Positions 1 through 8,300 are shown, counted from the first letter of the stretch. The stretch is DNA of 64,000 nucleotides from GWC2-45-44 sp041661665 (GCA_041661665.1 JBAZTW010000004.1:15701-79700); one strand, 5' to 3'. Notes: generated by a model from the letters alone, not told the origin. Numbers and translations: made by a program.

Positions 1-892
1 CATTTCTATGTCCGGATACGATGGCTTTTGCACGTCTGATTTGTGCCAAAGCAACAGCGCCTTCCATTTCGCTCATCCTGTAGTTTTCGCCGCAGAACAA
101 ATCTTCATTTTCTTTCTCAGGTCCAAATCTGTCAGGCCTCCAGCAGGCGGCACAATCGTGCCAATTTAAGGCTCTTGTATAAAGTCTTTCATCGTTTGTT
201 GTGTAGAATCCACCTTCACCGCTTACAATAATTTTGTAATAGTCAAAGCTGAAGCAGCCGATTTTACCGATACTGCCGAGCATTTTGCCTTTAAATGAAC
301 CACCCGCTGCCTGAGCGACATCCTCAATTACCGGAACGCCGTGCTTATTGGCAACATCCATAATAGCGTCCATCTGTGCGGGCGCGCCTCTCATATGAAC
401 CGGAACAATGGCTTTTGTTCTCTTGGTTATAGCTTTTTCAATCGCTTTCGGATCCATACAAAGCGTTTCGTCAACATCAACTATAACAGGTATTGCATTT
501 GAGGCGACAACTGTCGCAGATGTAGCAAAAAATGTGTACGCCGGAACAATAACCTCATCGCCCATACCGATTCCCAGCGAACGATAAGCCGTTACCAATG
601 CCGATGTGCAGGAATTAGCGGCCATACAGAACTTTGTGCCGATAAGCTCTTTCATTGCGGTTTCTGCCGCTGACACTTTGCTCGGACGCGGATTGTAATA
701 TCTGAAAAGGTGAGGTCCTTTAAGGTTTTTTTCGCCTTCGATAATCGCTTTAATTTTAGATGTGTTTTCAGGCGACAACTGCCACAAATCAAGCACTTCA
801 AGCAGTTCATCTTTGCCGATTTTGGTCGGGAATGGTCCCAGTTTATCCGCTGCTTTTGAGCCGCCTTCAATTGCCAATTTTTGTTTAGCCAT
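1..892 (-). CDS. DegT/DnrJ/EryC1/StrS aminotransferase, 3' end cut by window edge
   Basis: PLP-dependent sugar aminotransferase of the DegT/DnrJ/EryC1/StrS family. These enzymes usually aminate nucleotide-linked keto-sugars for surface polysaccharides. About 297 residues are visible and the C-terminal part lies off the left edge. The translation from the ATG at 890-892 shows the family landmarks: AANSCTSAL near residue 91, EDVAQAAGG near 190, and SFDYYK followed by SGEGG, which places the Schiff-base lysine near residue 220. The start is supported by GGAG about 6 nt upstream. It is transcribed away from the XRE-cupin gene. The exact sugar substrate cannot be told from the sequence. Confidence 0.9.
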   Translation of the reverse strand, partial: MAKQKLAIEGGSKAADKLGPFPTKIGKDELLEVLDLWQLSPENTSKIKAIIEGEKNLKGPHLFRYYNPRPSKVSAAETAMKELIGTKFCMAANSCTSALVTAYRSLGIGMGDEVIVPAYTFFATSATVVASNAIPVIVDVDETLCMDPKAIEKAITKRTKAIVPVHMRGAPAQMDAIMDVANKHGVPVIEDVAQAAGGSFKGKMLGSIGKIGCFSFDYYKIIVSGEGGFYTTNDERLYTRALNWHDCAACWRPDRFGPEKENEDLFCGENYRMSEMEGAVALAQIRRAKAIVSGHRN

Positions 893-963
893 TTATTGCT
901 CCATTTTTTCTAATTATAAATTTTGCACTACTGGTTATGTTTATATATACAAAGTCACCGTTA

Positions 964-983
964 TCGTGTACAATAACACACGA
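964..983. promoter_or_regulatory. Candidate operator, inverted repeat
   Basis: A perfect 6-bp inverted repeat (TCGTGT, 8-nt spacer, ACACGA) lies in the 206-bp divergent spacer between the aminotransferase and the XRE-cupin gene. Its position suits an operator for the neighbouring regulator, but the symmetry is short and there is no second copy. Confidence 0.3.
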
Positions 984-1098
984 ACCTTTAGAGTCAAGAA
1001 AAAAGGCTCTTGAGATGAGATACCCGCCATAAATTGGTAGGATTATTTTTCAGTAACATAGTTATAACTTAGAAATTAGACCTTTTAATGGATATTTT

Positions 1099-1659
1099 GT
1101 GGATACAAACAATCTCGGTATCGCTCTGAAAAGGCTAAGAACGGAAAAAGGCATAGGATTGCGCCAGTTAAGCCGTCAGGCTGACATTTCGCCGGCATCG
1201 CTCGTAGCCATCGAAAAAGGCACAAGCAGCCCCACACTGGCCACATTAGGGAAAATCCTAAGCGAACTCGGATATGATTTAGCCGATTTCTTTGTAATGT
1301 CCAAGAAAAATGTGGATGCCCCCGTATGCTTTCAATCAGAAATGCAGAGTCTTGCAGATAAAAACAGGATATATAAATATCTTTTGCCTAAAACAGCCAA
1401 AAGGCGTTTTATATTAGTTCACGAAACCATTGCCCCAACCGAAAAACAAAGTGAATGGGAACAGCACGACTATGATTTGGCAGGCACTATACTTTCAGGC
1501 TGTCCGGCTGAATTGGAAATAGAAAACCAGGGTCAATGGAAACTTAAAACTGGCGATGCGTTTTATATACCCGCTCATAAGCAGCACCGTCTAACAAATT
1601 TATCGAAAAAGCCTTTGAGGCTGATAACAGTATCCGAAAGCCACAAGCCAAGACGTTAA
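1099..1659 (+). CDS. XRE-family regulator with C-terminal cupin domain
   Basis: Transcriptional regulator of 186 aa with an N-terminal XRE helix-turn-helix (about residues 8-62, including QLSRQADISPASL and the EKGTSSPTLATL recognition region). A C-terminal cupin-2 barrel (about 105-180) contains GDAFYIPAHKQHRLTN. This layout is known from regulators whose cupin domain senses a small ligand. The reading frame has no ATG near the start; GTG at 1099 is the only reasonable start, and the ATG at 1088 is out of frame. It is divergent from the DegT gene and could regulate it, which is inference from position only. Confidence 0.85.
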   Translation: MDTNNLGIALKRLRTEKGIGLRQLSRQADISPASLVAIEKGTSSPTLATLGKILSELGYDLADFFVMSKKNVDAPVCFQSEMQSLADKNRIYKYLLPKTAKRRFILVHETIAPTEKQSEWEQHDYDLAGTILSGCPAELEIENQGQWKLKTGDAFYIPAHKQHRLTNLSKKPLRLITVSESHKPRR

Positions 1660-1733
1660 TTACCGTAAGCATATATGTTTAGCGTATCAAACTTTGGCGC
1701 AGAGAGTATTTTTAACGAAATGAACCAAAAGAT

Positions 1734-1766
1734 AAAGCCTTGTAAGGGTTTATCTCACAAGGCTTT
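1734..1766 (-). terminator. Hairpin terminator downstream of tRNA-Asp
   Basis: A perfect 10-bp stem (AAAGCCTTGT / ACAAGGCTTT) with a 13-nt loop lies 6 nt past the 3' end of the tRNA on the minus strand. It is followed by ATCTTTTGG, a weak U tract. It probably ends the tRNA transcript and may also stop the XRE-cupin gene from the other side. Confidence 0.6.
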
Positions 1767-1772
1767 ACACAA

Positions 1773-1846
1773 CGAGGCCGAAGGGGCTCGAACCCTCAAC
1801 CTTCGGATCGACAGTCCGACGCTCTAACCAATTGAGCTACGGCCCC
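1773..1846 (-). tRNA. tRNA-Asp (anticodon GTC)
   Basis: Complete cloverleaf on the minus strand. The acceptor arm GGGGCCG pairs with CGGCCTC (one G-T pair), the D stem is GCTC/GAGC, and the anticodon stem TCGGA/TCCGA encloses loop CTGTCGA with anticodon GTC. The T stem is GAGGG/CCCTT around TTCGAGC, and the discriminator is G, as expected for tRNA-Asp. The 3' CCA is not encoded and must be added after transcription. Confidence 0.96.
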
Positions 1847-2177
1847 GAAGTCAAACTCTAAAAACGAGCGTATATAAATAGTGTTTTAAACCATTTTGTC
1901 AAGCCATTTAACCTTATTTTTTGGTAAAATATCAATAAATTGGCTGGCTCATCCACAAAAAAATCACCAAAATCATATTCAAAACCCCTTCGCAGCCCAT
2001 TCAAATTCACTACACACTACAACATATTGTATGTTGCCCATTTTGCCCTGACGATTAAATCTCCGCAAATTAAAAGAAAAAAGGCAAAATAGCCTCAAAA
2101 TCATAACAACAGAGCCAATAGCCCCTTTTAACAATCTGTGAACTCGTTTAAAAACATAAAAAAATGGAAATTTTTTT

Positions 2178-2206
2178 TAAAGTTTTGCTTTTTACACGGT
2201 CGATAT
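2178..2206 (+). promoter_or_regulatory. Possible sigma-28 (FliA)-type promoter for the FlgM-like gene
   Basis: TAAAGTTT at 2178-2185 is an exact match to the sigma-28 -35 element. GTCGATAT at 2199-2206 matches six of eight positions of the GCCGATAA -10 element. The spacer is 13 nt instead of the usual 11, which weakens the call. The biology fits, because flgM is classically a sigma-28 target and the sequence lies 150 bp upstream of a FlgM-like gene. Confidence 0.33.
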
Positions 2207-2294
2207 CAGTACTGGAAGTTATGATAGAGACCCGCAACGGAATAGCGGATACACAACATATAGTGGTATAGCGATGTTGAAGCATCGAATACCT

Positions 2295-2336
2295 TTGGTT
2301 TTGACGAGGAAATTGGATTTCCCCGACCAGAGCCAA
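2295..2336 (+). promoter_or_regulatory. Leader hairpin upstream of the FlgM-like gene
   Basis: The last part of the 5' leader folds into a long imperfect stem. TTGGTTTTG pairs with CAGAGCCAA (two wobble pairs), and an inner stem GAGGAAAT pairs with ATTTCCCC around a 3-nt loop with one mismatch. It ends about 20 nt before the start codon and just before the ribosome binding region GAAAGG, so it could modulate translation. Confidence 0.45.
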
Positions 2337-2355
2337 AATAGAAAGGTAAAAAGCC

Positions 2356-2640
2356 ATGAATCAGGCCAAAACCGAGATAAGCACCAGCAGACTATTTTCG
2401 CGGATTAGCCCTCGTCAAACTCTGGGCGCAAAAGATGACCACACAACAGAGGAACTGCTGCAGGCTGATATCCATTCCCCGCTTGGGCAATTGCTCAGTA
2501 AAATTGCCGAACTGCCTGAGGTCAGATTTGAGAAAGTTTTAACTGTTCGAAGACAAATATGCAGAGGGCTGTACAGAGCAGATGAAAAACTCGATACTAC
2601 AATAGACAGAATGCTCGAAGACCTGCTTATCGAGCCATAA
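2356..2640 (+). CDS. flgM: FlgM-like anti-sigma-28 factor
   Basis: Small 94-aa protein. Its C-terminal half (about residues 50-94) resembles the FlgM anti-sigma-28 domain, with a helix RFEKVLTVRRQICRG followed by LYRAD and a final helix ending in MLEDLLIEP. This follows the family pattern of a helix, then a GxYxVD-type turn, then a terminal helix. FlgM holds FliA inactive until the flagellar hook-basal body is complete. The N-terminal half is polar and probably disordered, as in FlgM. GAAAGG lies about 9 nt before the ATG. No other flagellar gene is in the window. The assignment rests on a short domain. Confidence 0.62.
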   Translation: MNQAKTEISTSRLFSRISPRQTLGAKDDHTTEELLQADIHSPLGQLLSKIAELPEVRFEKVLTVRRQICRGLYRADEKLDTTIDRMLEDLLIEP

Positions 2641-2704
2641 AAACCACAGCCACTGGTTAGTGAACAATACTCGGATAGTATCCTTCGATACAAAACGAAC
2701 TGTG

Positions 2705-3358
2705 TTAATCCGCATCCGGTTTTTTCTGCAAAACTTTGTGTTCGGTTCCTGCGATGAGGCGTTTGATATTTGTTCTGTGCAGGAAAATCACCAGTGAACA
2801 TAAAACCATCGCCGCTGCGATTAAAGGCCACAAGACAGCAAATTTCCAGCTTTTCAAGAAAGCCGTCATAGCAATCATTATAAATGGAAAAACCGCGGCT
2901 GAAATAATTGCGGCAAGCGAGATGTACTTGGAGACGAGAACTATTGTCGCCCAGAGGATAAATACGATAATGCCGGGCAATGTATAATAAGGCCAGATAC
3001 CCAGAACAACGCCAAAACTTGTCGCCACGCCTTTACCGCCTCTGAATTTCAGATAGAATGGAAAGATGTGCCCCAGTATCGCCGCTGCGCCGACCGCCAG
3101 CCACAGCCAAAAATCTGAAGAGCCGGCTGCATCGGAAAATAAAAAATATCCGCAAAATGAGGGTATAAACCCCTTGAGCGTATCGAGCAGAAAGCAGACA
3201 TATGCCCAGTTTTTGCCGCAGGCTCGCGACAGATTTGTAGCGCCGAGATTGCCTGAGCCGACTTTACGCAGGTCAATTCCTTTTGCTTTTGCGATAATCA
3301 TCGCAAATGAAATCGAACCAATTAAATATGATGTGATTATTAGAAGCAGAGTTTTCAT
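2705..3358 (-). CDS. plsY: Glycerol-3-phosphate acyltransferase PlsY
   Basis: Integral membrane acyltransferase (217 aa, about five to six hydrophobic segments) that transfers an acyl group from acyl-phosphate to glycerol-3-phosphate, the first step of phosphatidate synthesis. The three PlsY motifs are visible: SYLIGSISFAMI near residue 9, VGSGNLGATNLSR near 33, and KFRGGKGVATSFG near 105. Length matches the family. Its start overlaps the stop of the upstream glycosyltransferase by 4 bp (ATGA). It is the last gene of the minus-strand envelope operon. Confidence 0.95.
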   Translation of the reverse strand: MKTLLLIITSYLIGSISFAMIIAKAKGIDLRKVGSGNLGATNLSRACGKNWAYVCFLLDTLKGFIPSFCGYFLFSDAAGSSDFWLWLAVGAAAILGHIFPFYLKFRGGKGVATSFGVVLGIWPYYTLPGIIVFILWATIVLVSKYISLAAIISAAVFPFIMIAMTAFLKSWKFAVLWPLIAAAMVLCSLVIFLHRTNIKRLIAGTEHKVLQKKPDAD

Positions 3359-4527
3359 AATTTTTTATTTTTAATTTTTTTATATAATTCTAATAGTTTT
3401 TTACAATGCGTTTCAATCGAAACTTTAGTTTTTATATTGTCATCGACAATCGCTTTTTTAGCGGCCGTGATATTTTCAGCATTGCAATAAAATTGCATCG
3501 CCTCAGCCAGCGAATCGACATCGTCTGGCGAATCAAAGACTCTTCCGTGCCTGCCGGCGACAAATAAATCTTTCGCTCCATTATACTTCGTCGTAATCAC
3601 AGGTCTGTCCGCCGCCAGAGCCTCAAGCACAAATCGGCTCGATGGGTCATAATACGTCGGCAAAACCGCAACATCACAAACCGCCAGCAAATAACGAATT
3701 GAACCGGCAGGGCCAAGAAATAAAATTTTATCTTTTACGCCAAGCTTACCGGCCAATCTGCGGTATTTTCCAGCAGAACCTCTGCCGGAAACAATGACAT
3801 AGGCAGGCCTTTTGGTAAATTTATTAGTTAAAATCGCAATGGCTTTTACCAGTGGGGTAAGCCCTTTGAGTCTGAAATTGTGAGCGCCGAAAAGAAAAAA
3901 CACAGGCTCATCCGCCTGTTTGATATTCAATTTATCAAAAATCTGTCTGCGAAGCCTGTCAGCCTTTGCCTTGTCAACTGCGGCAGACGGACGAATGCCG
4001 TTGGGTATTACAAAAATTCTTTCGTCCGGCAGATTATAATATTTCTTAAACTGATTTTTAACGTATTCGCTCAATGCGGCGATGACCGGGGTATCGGAAT
4101 TTTTACAGATTCGTTTCTCGGCACAGGCAAGCGAAGTCCTGCGAAAATTAGTTACATTCGTGAGAAGTTTGAAAATACGTATCGCGGTATTATCATAACT
4201 TGCGGCATTGCGAATAGCCGCCTCTGGGTAACTTCCGCCGCGAGGCTGATAAACATCGACAAAATCAAAAGGCAGAACACTGTGGATTATATCGTAGTGA
4301 TTTTCCTTAAAATGTGCCGAAAGAGCAATTTTAAACTCTTTTAAGCCGACTCTCTTTTTGCCGCTGCCGCAGAGAATCTCCACCCTTCGCGAACGCGTAG
4401 TGCCGGTCGCCGCGAGAATTTTTACATCAACGCCGAGCAGAACCATTTTGGCCGTAAGCTCAAAAACGCTTCTTTCCGCGCCGCCAAGACGCAAATTCGC
4501 TCGTTCTGTTATTATCGCAAGTTTCAT
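3355..4527 (-). CDS. Glycosyltransferase family 4 (LPS core type)
   Basis: GT-B fold glycosyltransferase of 390 aa resembling the LPS core enzymes of the WaaG/RfaG group. The N-terminal acceptor side contains LRLGGAERSV near residue 12. The nucleotide-sugar side has IFVIPNGI near 175, FLFGAHNFRLKG near 210, and LEALAADRPVITTKYNGAKDL near 310 in the usual E-x7-E region. It lies between the LPS kinase gene and plsY in the same direction, so a role in extending the heptose-containing core is likely. The sugar donor cannot be read from the sequence. Confidence 0.85.
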   Translation of the reverse strand: MKLAIITERANLRLGGAERSVFELTAKMVLLGVDVKILAATGTTRSRRVEILCGSGKKRVGLKEFKIALSAHFKENHYDIIHSVLPFDFVDVYQPRGGSYPEAAIRNAASYDNTAIRIFKLLTNVTNFRRTSLACAEKRICKNSDTPVIAALSEYVKNQFKKYYNLPDERIFVIPNGIRPSAAVDKAKADRLRRQIFDKLNIKQADEPVFFLFGAHNFRLKGLTPLVKAIAILTNKFTKRPAYVIVSGRGSAGKYRRLAGKLGVKDKILFLGPAGSIRYLLAVCDVAVLPTYYDPSSRFVLEALAADRPVITTKYNGAKDLFVAGRHGRVFDSPDDVDSLAEAMQFYCNAENITAAKKAIVDDNIKTKVSIETHCKKLLELYKKIKNKKL

Positions 4528-4554
4528 AAATTAATAGCCAATAGTCATTAGTTC

Positions 4555-4606
4555 GTAGGGTGGGCTCGCCTGTCCTGAGCTTGTCGAAGGGTCAGCCCAC
4601 GCGGTT
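4555..4606. repeat. Composite hairpin repeat (GTAGGGTGGGCT family), copy 1
   Basis: A 52-bp element bounded by GTAGGGTGGGCT and AGCCCACGCGGTT arms, with a second unit, CCTGAGCTTGTCGAAGGG, nested in the loop. It is identical to the copy at 18855-18906 except for one base. Its right arm enters the LPS kinase gene and provides that gene's last codons and stop. Confidence 0.85.
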
Positions 4607-5410
4607 GTTTTCAAAAGGAGCATATCTGTTATGTTTTTTATCGTGTTTAGCCATTTGTTTTGCTTTTGATTTAATTTTTCTTATCAGTATCCTATCACAA
4701 ATAGAAAGTTTTGTTTTGCCCGTATAAGCCAAATAAAATCTCAACCTGTCAGCCCTGGTAATCACGCTGCCGGGCGAAGAATAATAAAGCTGTGCGAGGT
4801 CTTTTACAAGAAACTTCCCGCCGAAAACCATCGGCTTAAAAACTCTGTTCAAATCTATCAGCGTAAATTTCCCCGCATCATCGCAAAATATATGACACAA
4901 ATATAAATCACGATGACGAAAACCGGCCTTGTGAAATTTACTCACAAACGCGGCAAGATGTTCGATAAACTTTTTTCTGCCCTTGAAAAAAAGAGCAGGC
5001 AGTCTTTTTTCCAGACTTTCCGCATTCGGCACTTTTTCTGTAATAATAAAACTTCGCTTTTCAAAAATGCCCTGCCACTGCACGCCGAAAGCGACTGTTT
5101 TCGGAACATTTATGCCTAATCGGCTTAAAATCTCGGCTGGTCTCCTGTCGCAGTCCATCGTGGAAATCCGCCTTCGCCGCGAAAACCAGTTATCAATCTG
5201 TTTGGATGCAGGTATGTTTTGATAGCGTTTTAAGAATAGCGTCGTTTTTGGGTTTTCAGTCTCAAATTTAATCCGCTGACGAAATGATGCGAGATTTTCC
5301 TTAATTAAATTTTGCCCGCCGGAGAATTTGAAAACATCGTCAATGCTTTCAAGCCCGATTTTCTTAAAGCAGTCGGTGAATTCCGGGATGATGTGCATCA
5401 TCTCGCTCAT
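4592..5410 (-). CDS. LPS core kinase, WaaP/Kdo-kinase (InaA) family
   Basis: Protein-kinase-like enzyme that probably phosphorylates a heptose or Kdo sugar of the LPS inner core. The catalytic loop reads FRHRDLYLCHIF (HRD motif) and the metal-binding segment FTLIDLNRV replaces DFG, as in the WaaP group. An N-terminal lysine-bearing strand TTLFLKRYQ fits the ATP-anchoring lysine. The start at 5410 overlaps the heptosyltransferase stop by 4 bp; a GTG at 5419 is possible. The last residues NRVG and the TGA stop come from a repeat element, so the original C-terminus has probably been replaced. Confidence 0.82.
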   Translation of the reverse strand: MSEMMHIIPEFTDCFKKIGLESIDDVFKFSGGQNLIKENLASFRQRIKFETENPKTTLFLKRYQNIPASKQIDNWFSRRRRISTMDCDRRPAEILSRLGINVPKTVAFGVQWQGIFEKRSFIITEKVPNAESLEKRLPALFFKGRKKFIEHLAAFVSKFHKAGFRHRDLYLCHIFCDDAGKFTLIDLNRVFKPMVFGGKFLVKDLAQLYYSSPGSVITRADRLRFYLAYTGKTKLSICDRILIRKIKSKAKQMAKHDKKHNRYAPFENNRVG

Positions 5411-6441
5411 TTGCGCCACTCGGAAAGAACTTTTTCAGCCGCGGCGCAAACACTCTGAGCGGTTATCGATTGCATACAATAATGTTTATCTTTTTTACAA
5501 ACAGGTTTGTCGCACGGAGCACAGGGCATATCTGCGACAATTTTTATTTCATCATCATAATCGCTTTGTGTCCAGGCCGGATTATTCGGCCCGAAAAGCG
5601 TAATAATTTTTTTGCCGAGCGCAATTGCTATATGCCGCGGGCCGGTGTCGTTGCTGATTACAAGGTCGGAAAAATGAAACAACGCCTTTAATTGACCAAG
5701 CGAAACAGGCGTATCGGCCAGATTAACAGCAGGATGTTTTGCCAGTGAACAAATCTTCTCGGCAATGCGTCTTTCCTGCGCAGCGGGACTTACCGAAATA
5801 AAAACATTTGCAGAAAAATTTTCAACCAGAAAATCAATCACAGCCGCAAATCTTTCTTCCGGCCAAATCTTGCTCGGCCCGAATGCCCCGCCCGGAACGA
5901 TTATAACCACAGGCTTTGACCGAACTAAATAATTCGCAAATTTCTCGCCGATAACTTCGCGGTCGTTTTTGGCAACCTCAAGCTGCATCTTTTTATTCGT
6001 TGCAGCTCCGTCAATCGCATCCGCTATCGCCAGATAATAATCTATGACAGAGACAGGCTCATACTTAAATGCCGATACCTTTTGAGGATAAAGTTTTCCA
6101 TTCAGCAAAAAACCTCTCCCCTCTCTGGCGTAGCCTATTCGTGATTTAATCCCAGCTAAAAAAACCGCCATCGCAGACGCGAAAGAATTTTTAAAAAGTA
6201 TCGCGGCATCAAATTTATGTTTTCTCAATTCCGCAGCAATCGCAAACGGATTATTTTTTTTAACTATCACCCAGCCATCGGCGAAAGAAGTCGGACTCAA
6301 AACATCAGCAACGGTTTTGCTTGCGCAAAAATAAATTTTCGTGTCGGCAAAACACTCTCTGATGCTGCGCAGAGCAGGCGTTGCCATTATGGCATCACCC
6401 ATCGGCGACGGAAGCCAAATTAATATGTTTCTTGCACTCAT
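5407..6441 (-). CDS. waaF: ADP-heptose:LPS heptosyltransferase (GT9)
   Basis: GT9 heptosyltransferase of 344 aa that adds L-glycero-D-manno-heptose from ADP-heptose to the LPS inner core. The N-terminus ILIWLPSPMGDAIMATPALR is typical of WaaF. The donor site has VIIVPGGAFGPSKIWP near residue 175, and VISNDTGPRHIAIALG with LFGPNNP near 260-280. A cysteine-rich tail (CAPCDKPVCKKDKHYC) is also seen in many WaaF proteins. Its partner genes for ADP-heptose synthesis lie directly upstream. WaaC-like specificity cannot be excluded. Confidence 0.88.
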   Translation of the reverse strand: MSARNILIWLPSPMGDAIMATPALRSIRECFADTKIYFCASKTVADVLSPTSFADGWVIVKKNNPFAIAAELRKHKFDAAILFKNSFASAMAVFLAGIKSRIGYAREGRGFLLNGKLYPQKVSAFKYEPVSVIDYYLAIADAIDGAATNKKMQLEVAKNDREVIGEKFANYLVRSKPVVIIVPGGAFGPSKIWPEERFAAVIDFLVENFSANVFISVSPAAQERRIAEKICSLAKHPAVNLADTPVSLGQLKALFHFSDLVISNDTGPRHIAIALGKKIITLFGPNNPAWTQSDYDDEIKIVADMPCAPCDKPVCKKDKHYCMQSITAQSVCAAAEKVLSEWRK

Positions 6442-6497
6442 AAATTATAGAGTATTGAAAATTGTAAATTGAAGATTGAAGATTTAGAATTATTAAA

Positions 6498-6554
6498 CAG
6501 TTTCCCGACTCATCGGGATTCCACAATTCTTCAATTTTCATTCTTCAATTTTCA
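6498..6554. repeat. Palindrome plus ATTCCACAATT AT-rich repeat
   Basis: The 113-bp spacer after gmhB holds a small palindrome (CCCGACTCATCGGG) followed by ATTCCACAATT and pyrimidine-rich tandem words (CTTCAATTTTCATT, twice). The same plan recurs at 10851, 16643 and 20521. It may be a transcript-end structure. Confidence 0.5.
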
Positions 6555-7721
6555 TTATTTGTCCTTGTGCATTACATAAAGCGTAAGCGTCATAATCTGA
6601 AAAAAAATTGCAAAACCCAGCGAGGTATAAACCGCACTATCGGCAGGAGTCAGCGACATTTTGTATCGTATAGCAATAAATACACATGCCGCTGCGACAA
6701 TCTGCATAAAACCCGCGAAAAGTTTAAAAACCGAAAACTCCGTGTAAAGCTCCTGACGATTGCGGCTCTTCATCAGCAGTCTGATTTCTTCGAGAAGTTT
6801 TTCAGTTTTCGAACTGTCGCCCGCGGGAACTTTAAATTCCACATTATCGACAGGTTTTTGCCGCTGTGGTTTTTTTTCAATCGTTTCAACAGCCTTTGGC
6901 TCTTCCATTTGCTCTTTCTCTTCTTCTTCGAGCGGCTGCGGAACAATTTCTTTTTCAGCTGGACGCTCAACAACGACAGCCTGCTTAACCTTTATTGGCT
7001 CAGGCACCGCAACAGGTTTTAGAACAGGTTCAGGTTCAACAATAATCGGCTGCGAAACAACGACAGGATTTGTCGCCGGTGATAGCACAGCAACAGGCGG
7101 TGCAGAAGGAGCAGTAACCGGAGTCGGAGCAGGCACAGCCGCGGCGACAACAGGCTTTGGCATCGTTTCTCTTTTTATTATATTGACCGCCTCACGAAGA
7201 TTGACCGCCTCGAAATCAGCGTCCTGGTCGCCCTGTTTTTTCACAGGTATTTTCAAAGACTGCTTAATGAGAATCGTTCGACAGCCCGCAGCCTTACCGG
7301 CAGCGACATCCTGATAAGTATTGCCGACCATCCAGGAGTCCGATAGATTAAGATTCATTTCCTTGGCCGCGGCAAGCAGCATCCCCGGCTTCGGCTTTCG
7401 CCAGTCGCTGTCTTTTCTGTATTTTTGAATCACACCATCGGGATGATATGGACAATAATATATCCTGTCCAAATAGGCATTTTGCTCAGCTAAAAGCTGT
7501 TTGAGTTTTTCGTGAATCTGGCCGAGAGCCTGTTCGGTAATTATGCCGCGAGCGATGCCGGACTGATTGGAAATAACAACGAGCTTATAGCCCATCTTCC
7601 TGAAATCCGCAACCGCAGATGATGCGAATTGAAGCAGTTTGACCTGGTCCGGACTATTTATATATCCGGGGTCTTCGATAATTGTATCATCTCTATCAAG
7701 AAAAATTGCCTTGTTCGACAT
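6555..7721 (-). CDS. gmhB: GmhB-like heptose-bisphosphate phosphatase fused to a proline-rich membrane tail
   Basis: Residues 1-175 are a HAD-family D-glycero-D-manno-heptose-1,7-bisphosphate 7-phosphatase. The nucleophile motif is LDRDDT (D9, D11), motif II is VVISNQSG, and RKPKPGM with GNTYQDVAAG complete the site. The zinc loop is only half kept: CPYHPDG retains Cys and His, but the later CxC pair reads SDW. Residues 176-320 are a Pro/Val/Glu-rich linker with a charged helix. Two membrane helices follow (about 328-352 and 361-383). Standard GmhB is about 180 aa, so this is a fusion or membrane-anchored form. It sits between gmhA and waaF. Confidence 0.85.
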   Translation of the reverse strand: MSNKAIFLDRDDTIIEDPGYINSPDQVKLLQFASSAVADFRKMGYKLVVISNQSGIARGIITEQALGQIHEKLKQLLAEQNAYLDRIYYCPYHPDGVIQKYRKDSDWRKPKPGMLLAAAKEMNLNLSDSWMVGNTYQDVAAGKAAGCRTILIKQSLKIPVKKQGDQDADFEAVNLREAVNIIKRETMPKPVVAAAVPAPTPVTAPSAPPVAVLSPATNPVVVSQPIIVEPEPVLKPVAVPEPIKVKQAVVVERPAEKEIVPQPLEEEEKEQMEEPKAVETIEKKPQRQKPVDNVEFKVPAGDSSKTEKLLEEIRLLMKSRNRQELYTEFSVFKLFAGFMQIVAAACVFIAIRYKMSLTPADSAVYTSLGFAIFFQIMTLTLYVMHKDK

Positions 7722-7724
7722 AAT

Positions 7725-8300
7725 CTATTTTCCCTCGGCAAAATGTTTTTCCACAAGTCCGCAGACAATATGATACGCAATCTGATGAATTTCCTGAGTC
7801 GCGAAACTTTTTTCCGCATCAGCGCACAAACAAACATCAGAATTTTTTTCGAGCTTGCTGTTTTTCCTGCCAGTGAACGCAATCACCTTTGCGCCGCGTT
7901 TTTTGGCAAATTCGGCTGCCTTTATAATATTGATACTGCTGCCGCTGGTAGAAAACGCCCAGAGACAGTCATTATTTTTAACTAACCCTTCAACCTGTCT
8001 TGCGAAAATATCGTCGAACCTATAATCGTTGCCGACACTTGTCAGGACTGATGTATCCGTCGAAAGCGCAACCGCAGGCAGAGCCTTTCGCTCTAATAAA
8101 AATCTCCCGATAAATTCACCGGCTATATGCTGACAATCAGCAGCCGAGCCGCCATTGCCGCACAAATAAAGCGTCCCGCCGTTTTCGATACTATCAATTA
8201 TTATCTTAGCGGTCTTCTCTATCGCATCAACACCCGCGACTTCAAGAGCATCGACCATTTTTTTGTGTTTTTTAATCGTCTCAATGATTTGCTGTTTCAT
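7725..8300 (-). CDS. gmhA: Sedoheptulose-7-phosphate isomerase GmhA
   Basis: Phosphoheptose isomerase (191 aa) that starts ADP-heptose synthesis by converting sedoheptulose 7-phosphate. The SIS-domain sugar-phosphate site shows LCGNGGSAADCQH near residue 45, LSTDTSVLTSVGND near 80 and STSGSSINI near 115. The terminal region QEIHQIAYHIVCGLVE carries the conserved catalytic histidine. The ATG at 8298-8300 is chosen because it overlaps the hldE stop by 4 bp (ATGA) and gives the family length. An upstream extension in the same frame would read back into hldE. Confidence 0.95.
   Translation of the reverse strand: MKQQIIETIKKHKKMVDALEVAGVDAIEKTAKIIIDSIENGGTLYLCGNGGSAADCQHIAGEFIGRFLLERKALPAVALSTDTSVLTSVGNDYRFDDIFARQVEGLVKNNDCLWAFSTSGSSINIIKAAEFAKKRGAKVIAFTGRKNSKLEKNSDVCLCADAEKSFATQEIHQIAYHIVCGLVEKHFAEGK

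Larger units (their letters stand above)
1847..2355. other. Non-coding spacer with flgM leader region
   Basis: This 509-bp spacer has no supportable gene. The first 300 bp are AT-rich without clear structure. The last 180 bp hold a possible sigma-28-like promoter and a long imperfect hairpin just before the FlgM-like gene, both listed separately. Confidence 0.6.

Noticed and set aside
762..1013. 83-aa plus-strand frame between the DegT and XRE-cupin genes
   Set aside because: Its first half is antisense to the aminotransferase and the rest lies in the divergent spacer; there is no ribosome binding site.
2415..2831. 138-aa minus-strand frame across the FlgM-like gene and the plsY 3' end
   Set aside because: It overlaps two better supported genes, has Ser/Cys-rich composition typical of an antisense frame and shows no domain.
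6760..7314. 184-aa plus-strand frame rich in Thr, Gly and Ser
   Set aside because: It is the reverse complement of the proline-rich linker of the GmhB fusion; low complexity explains the open frame.
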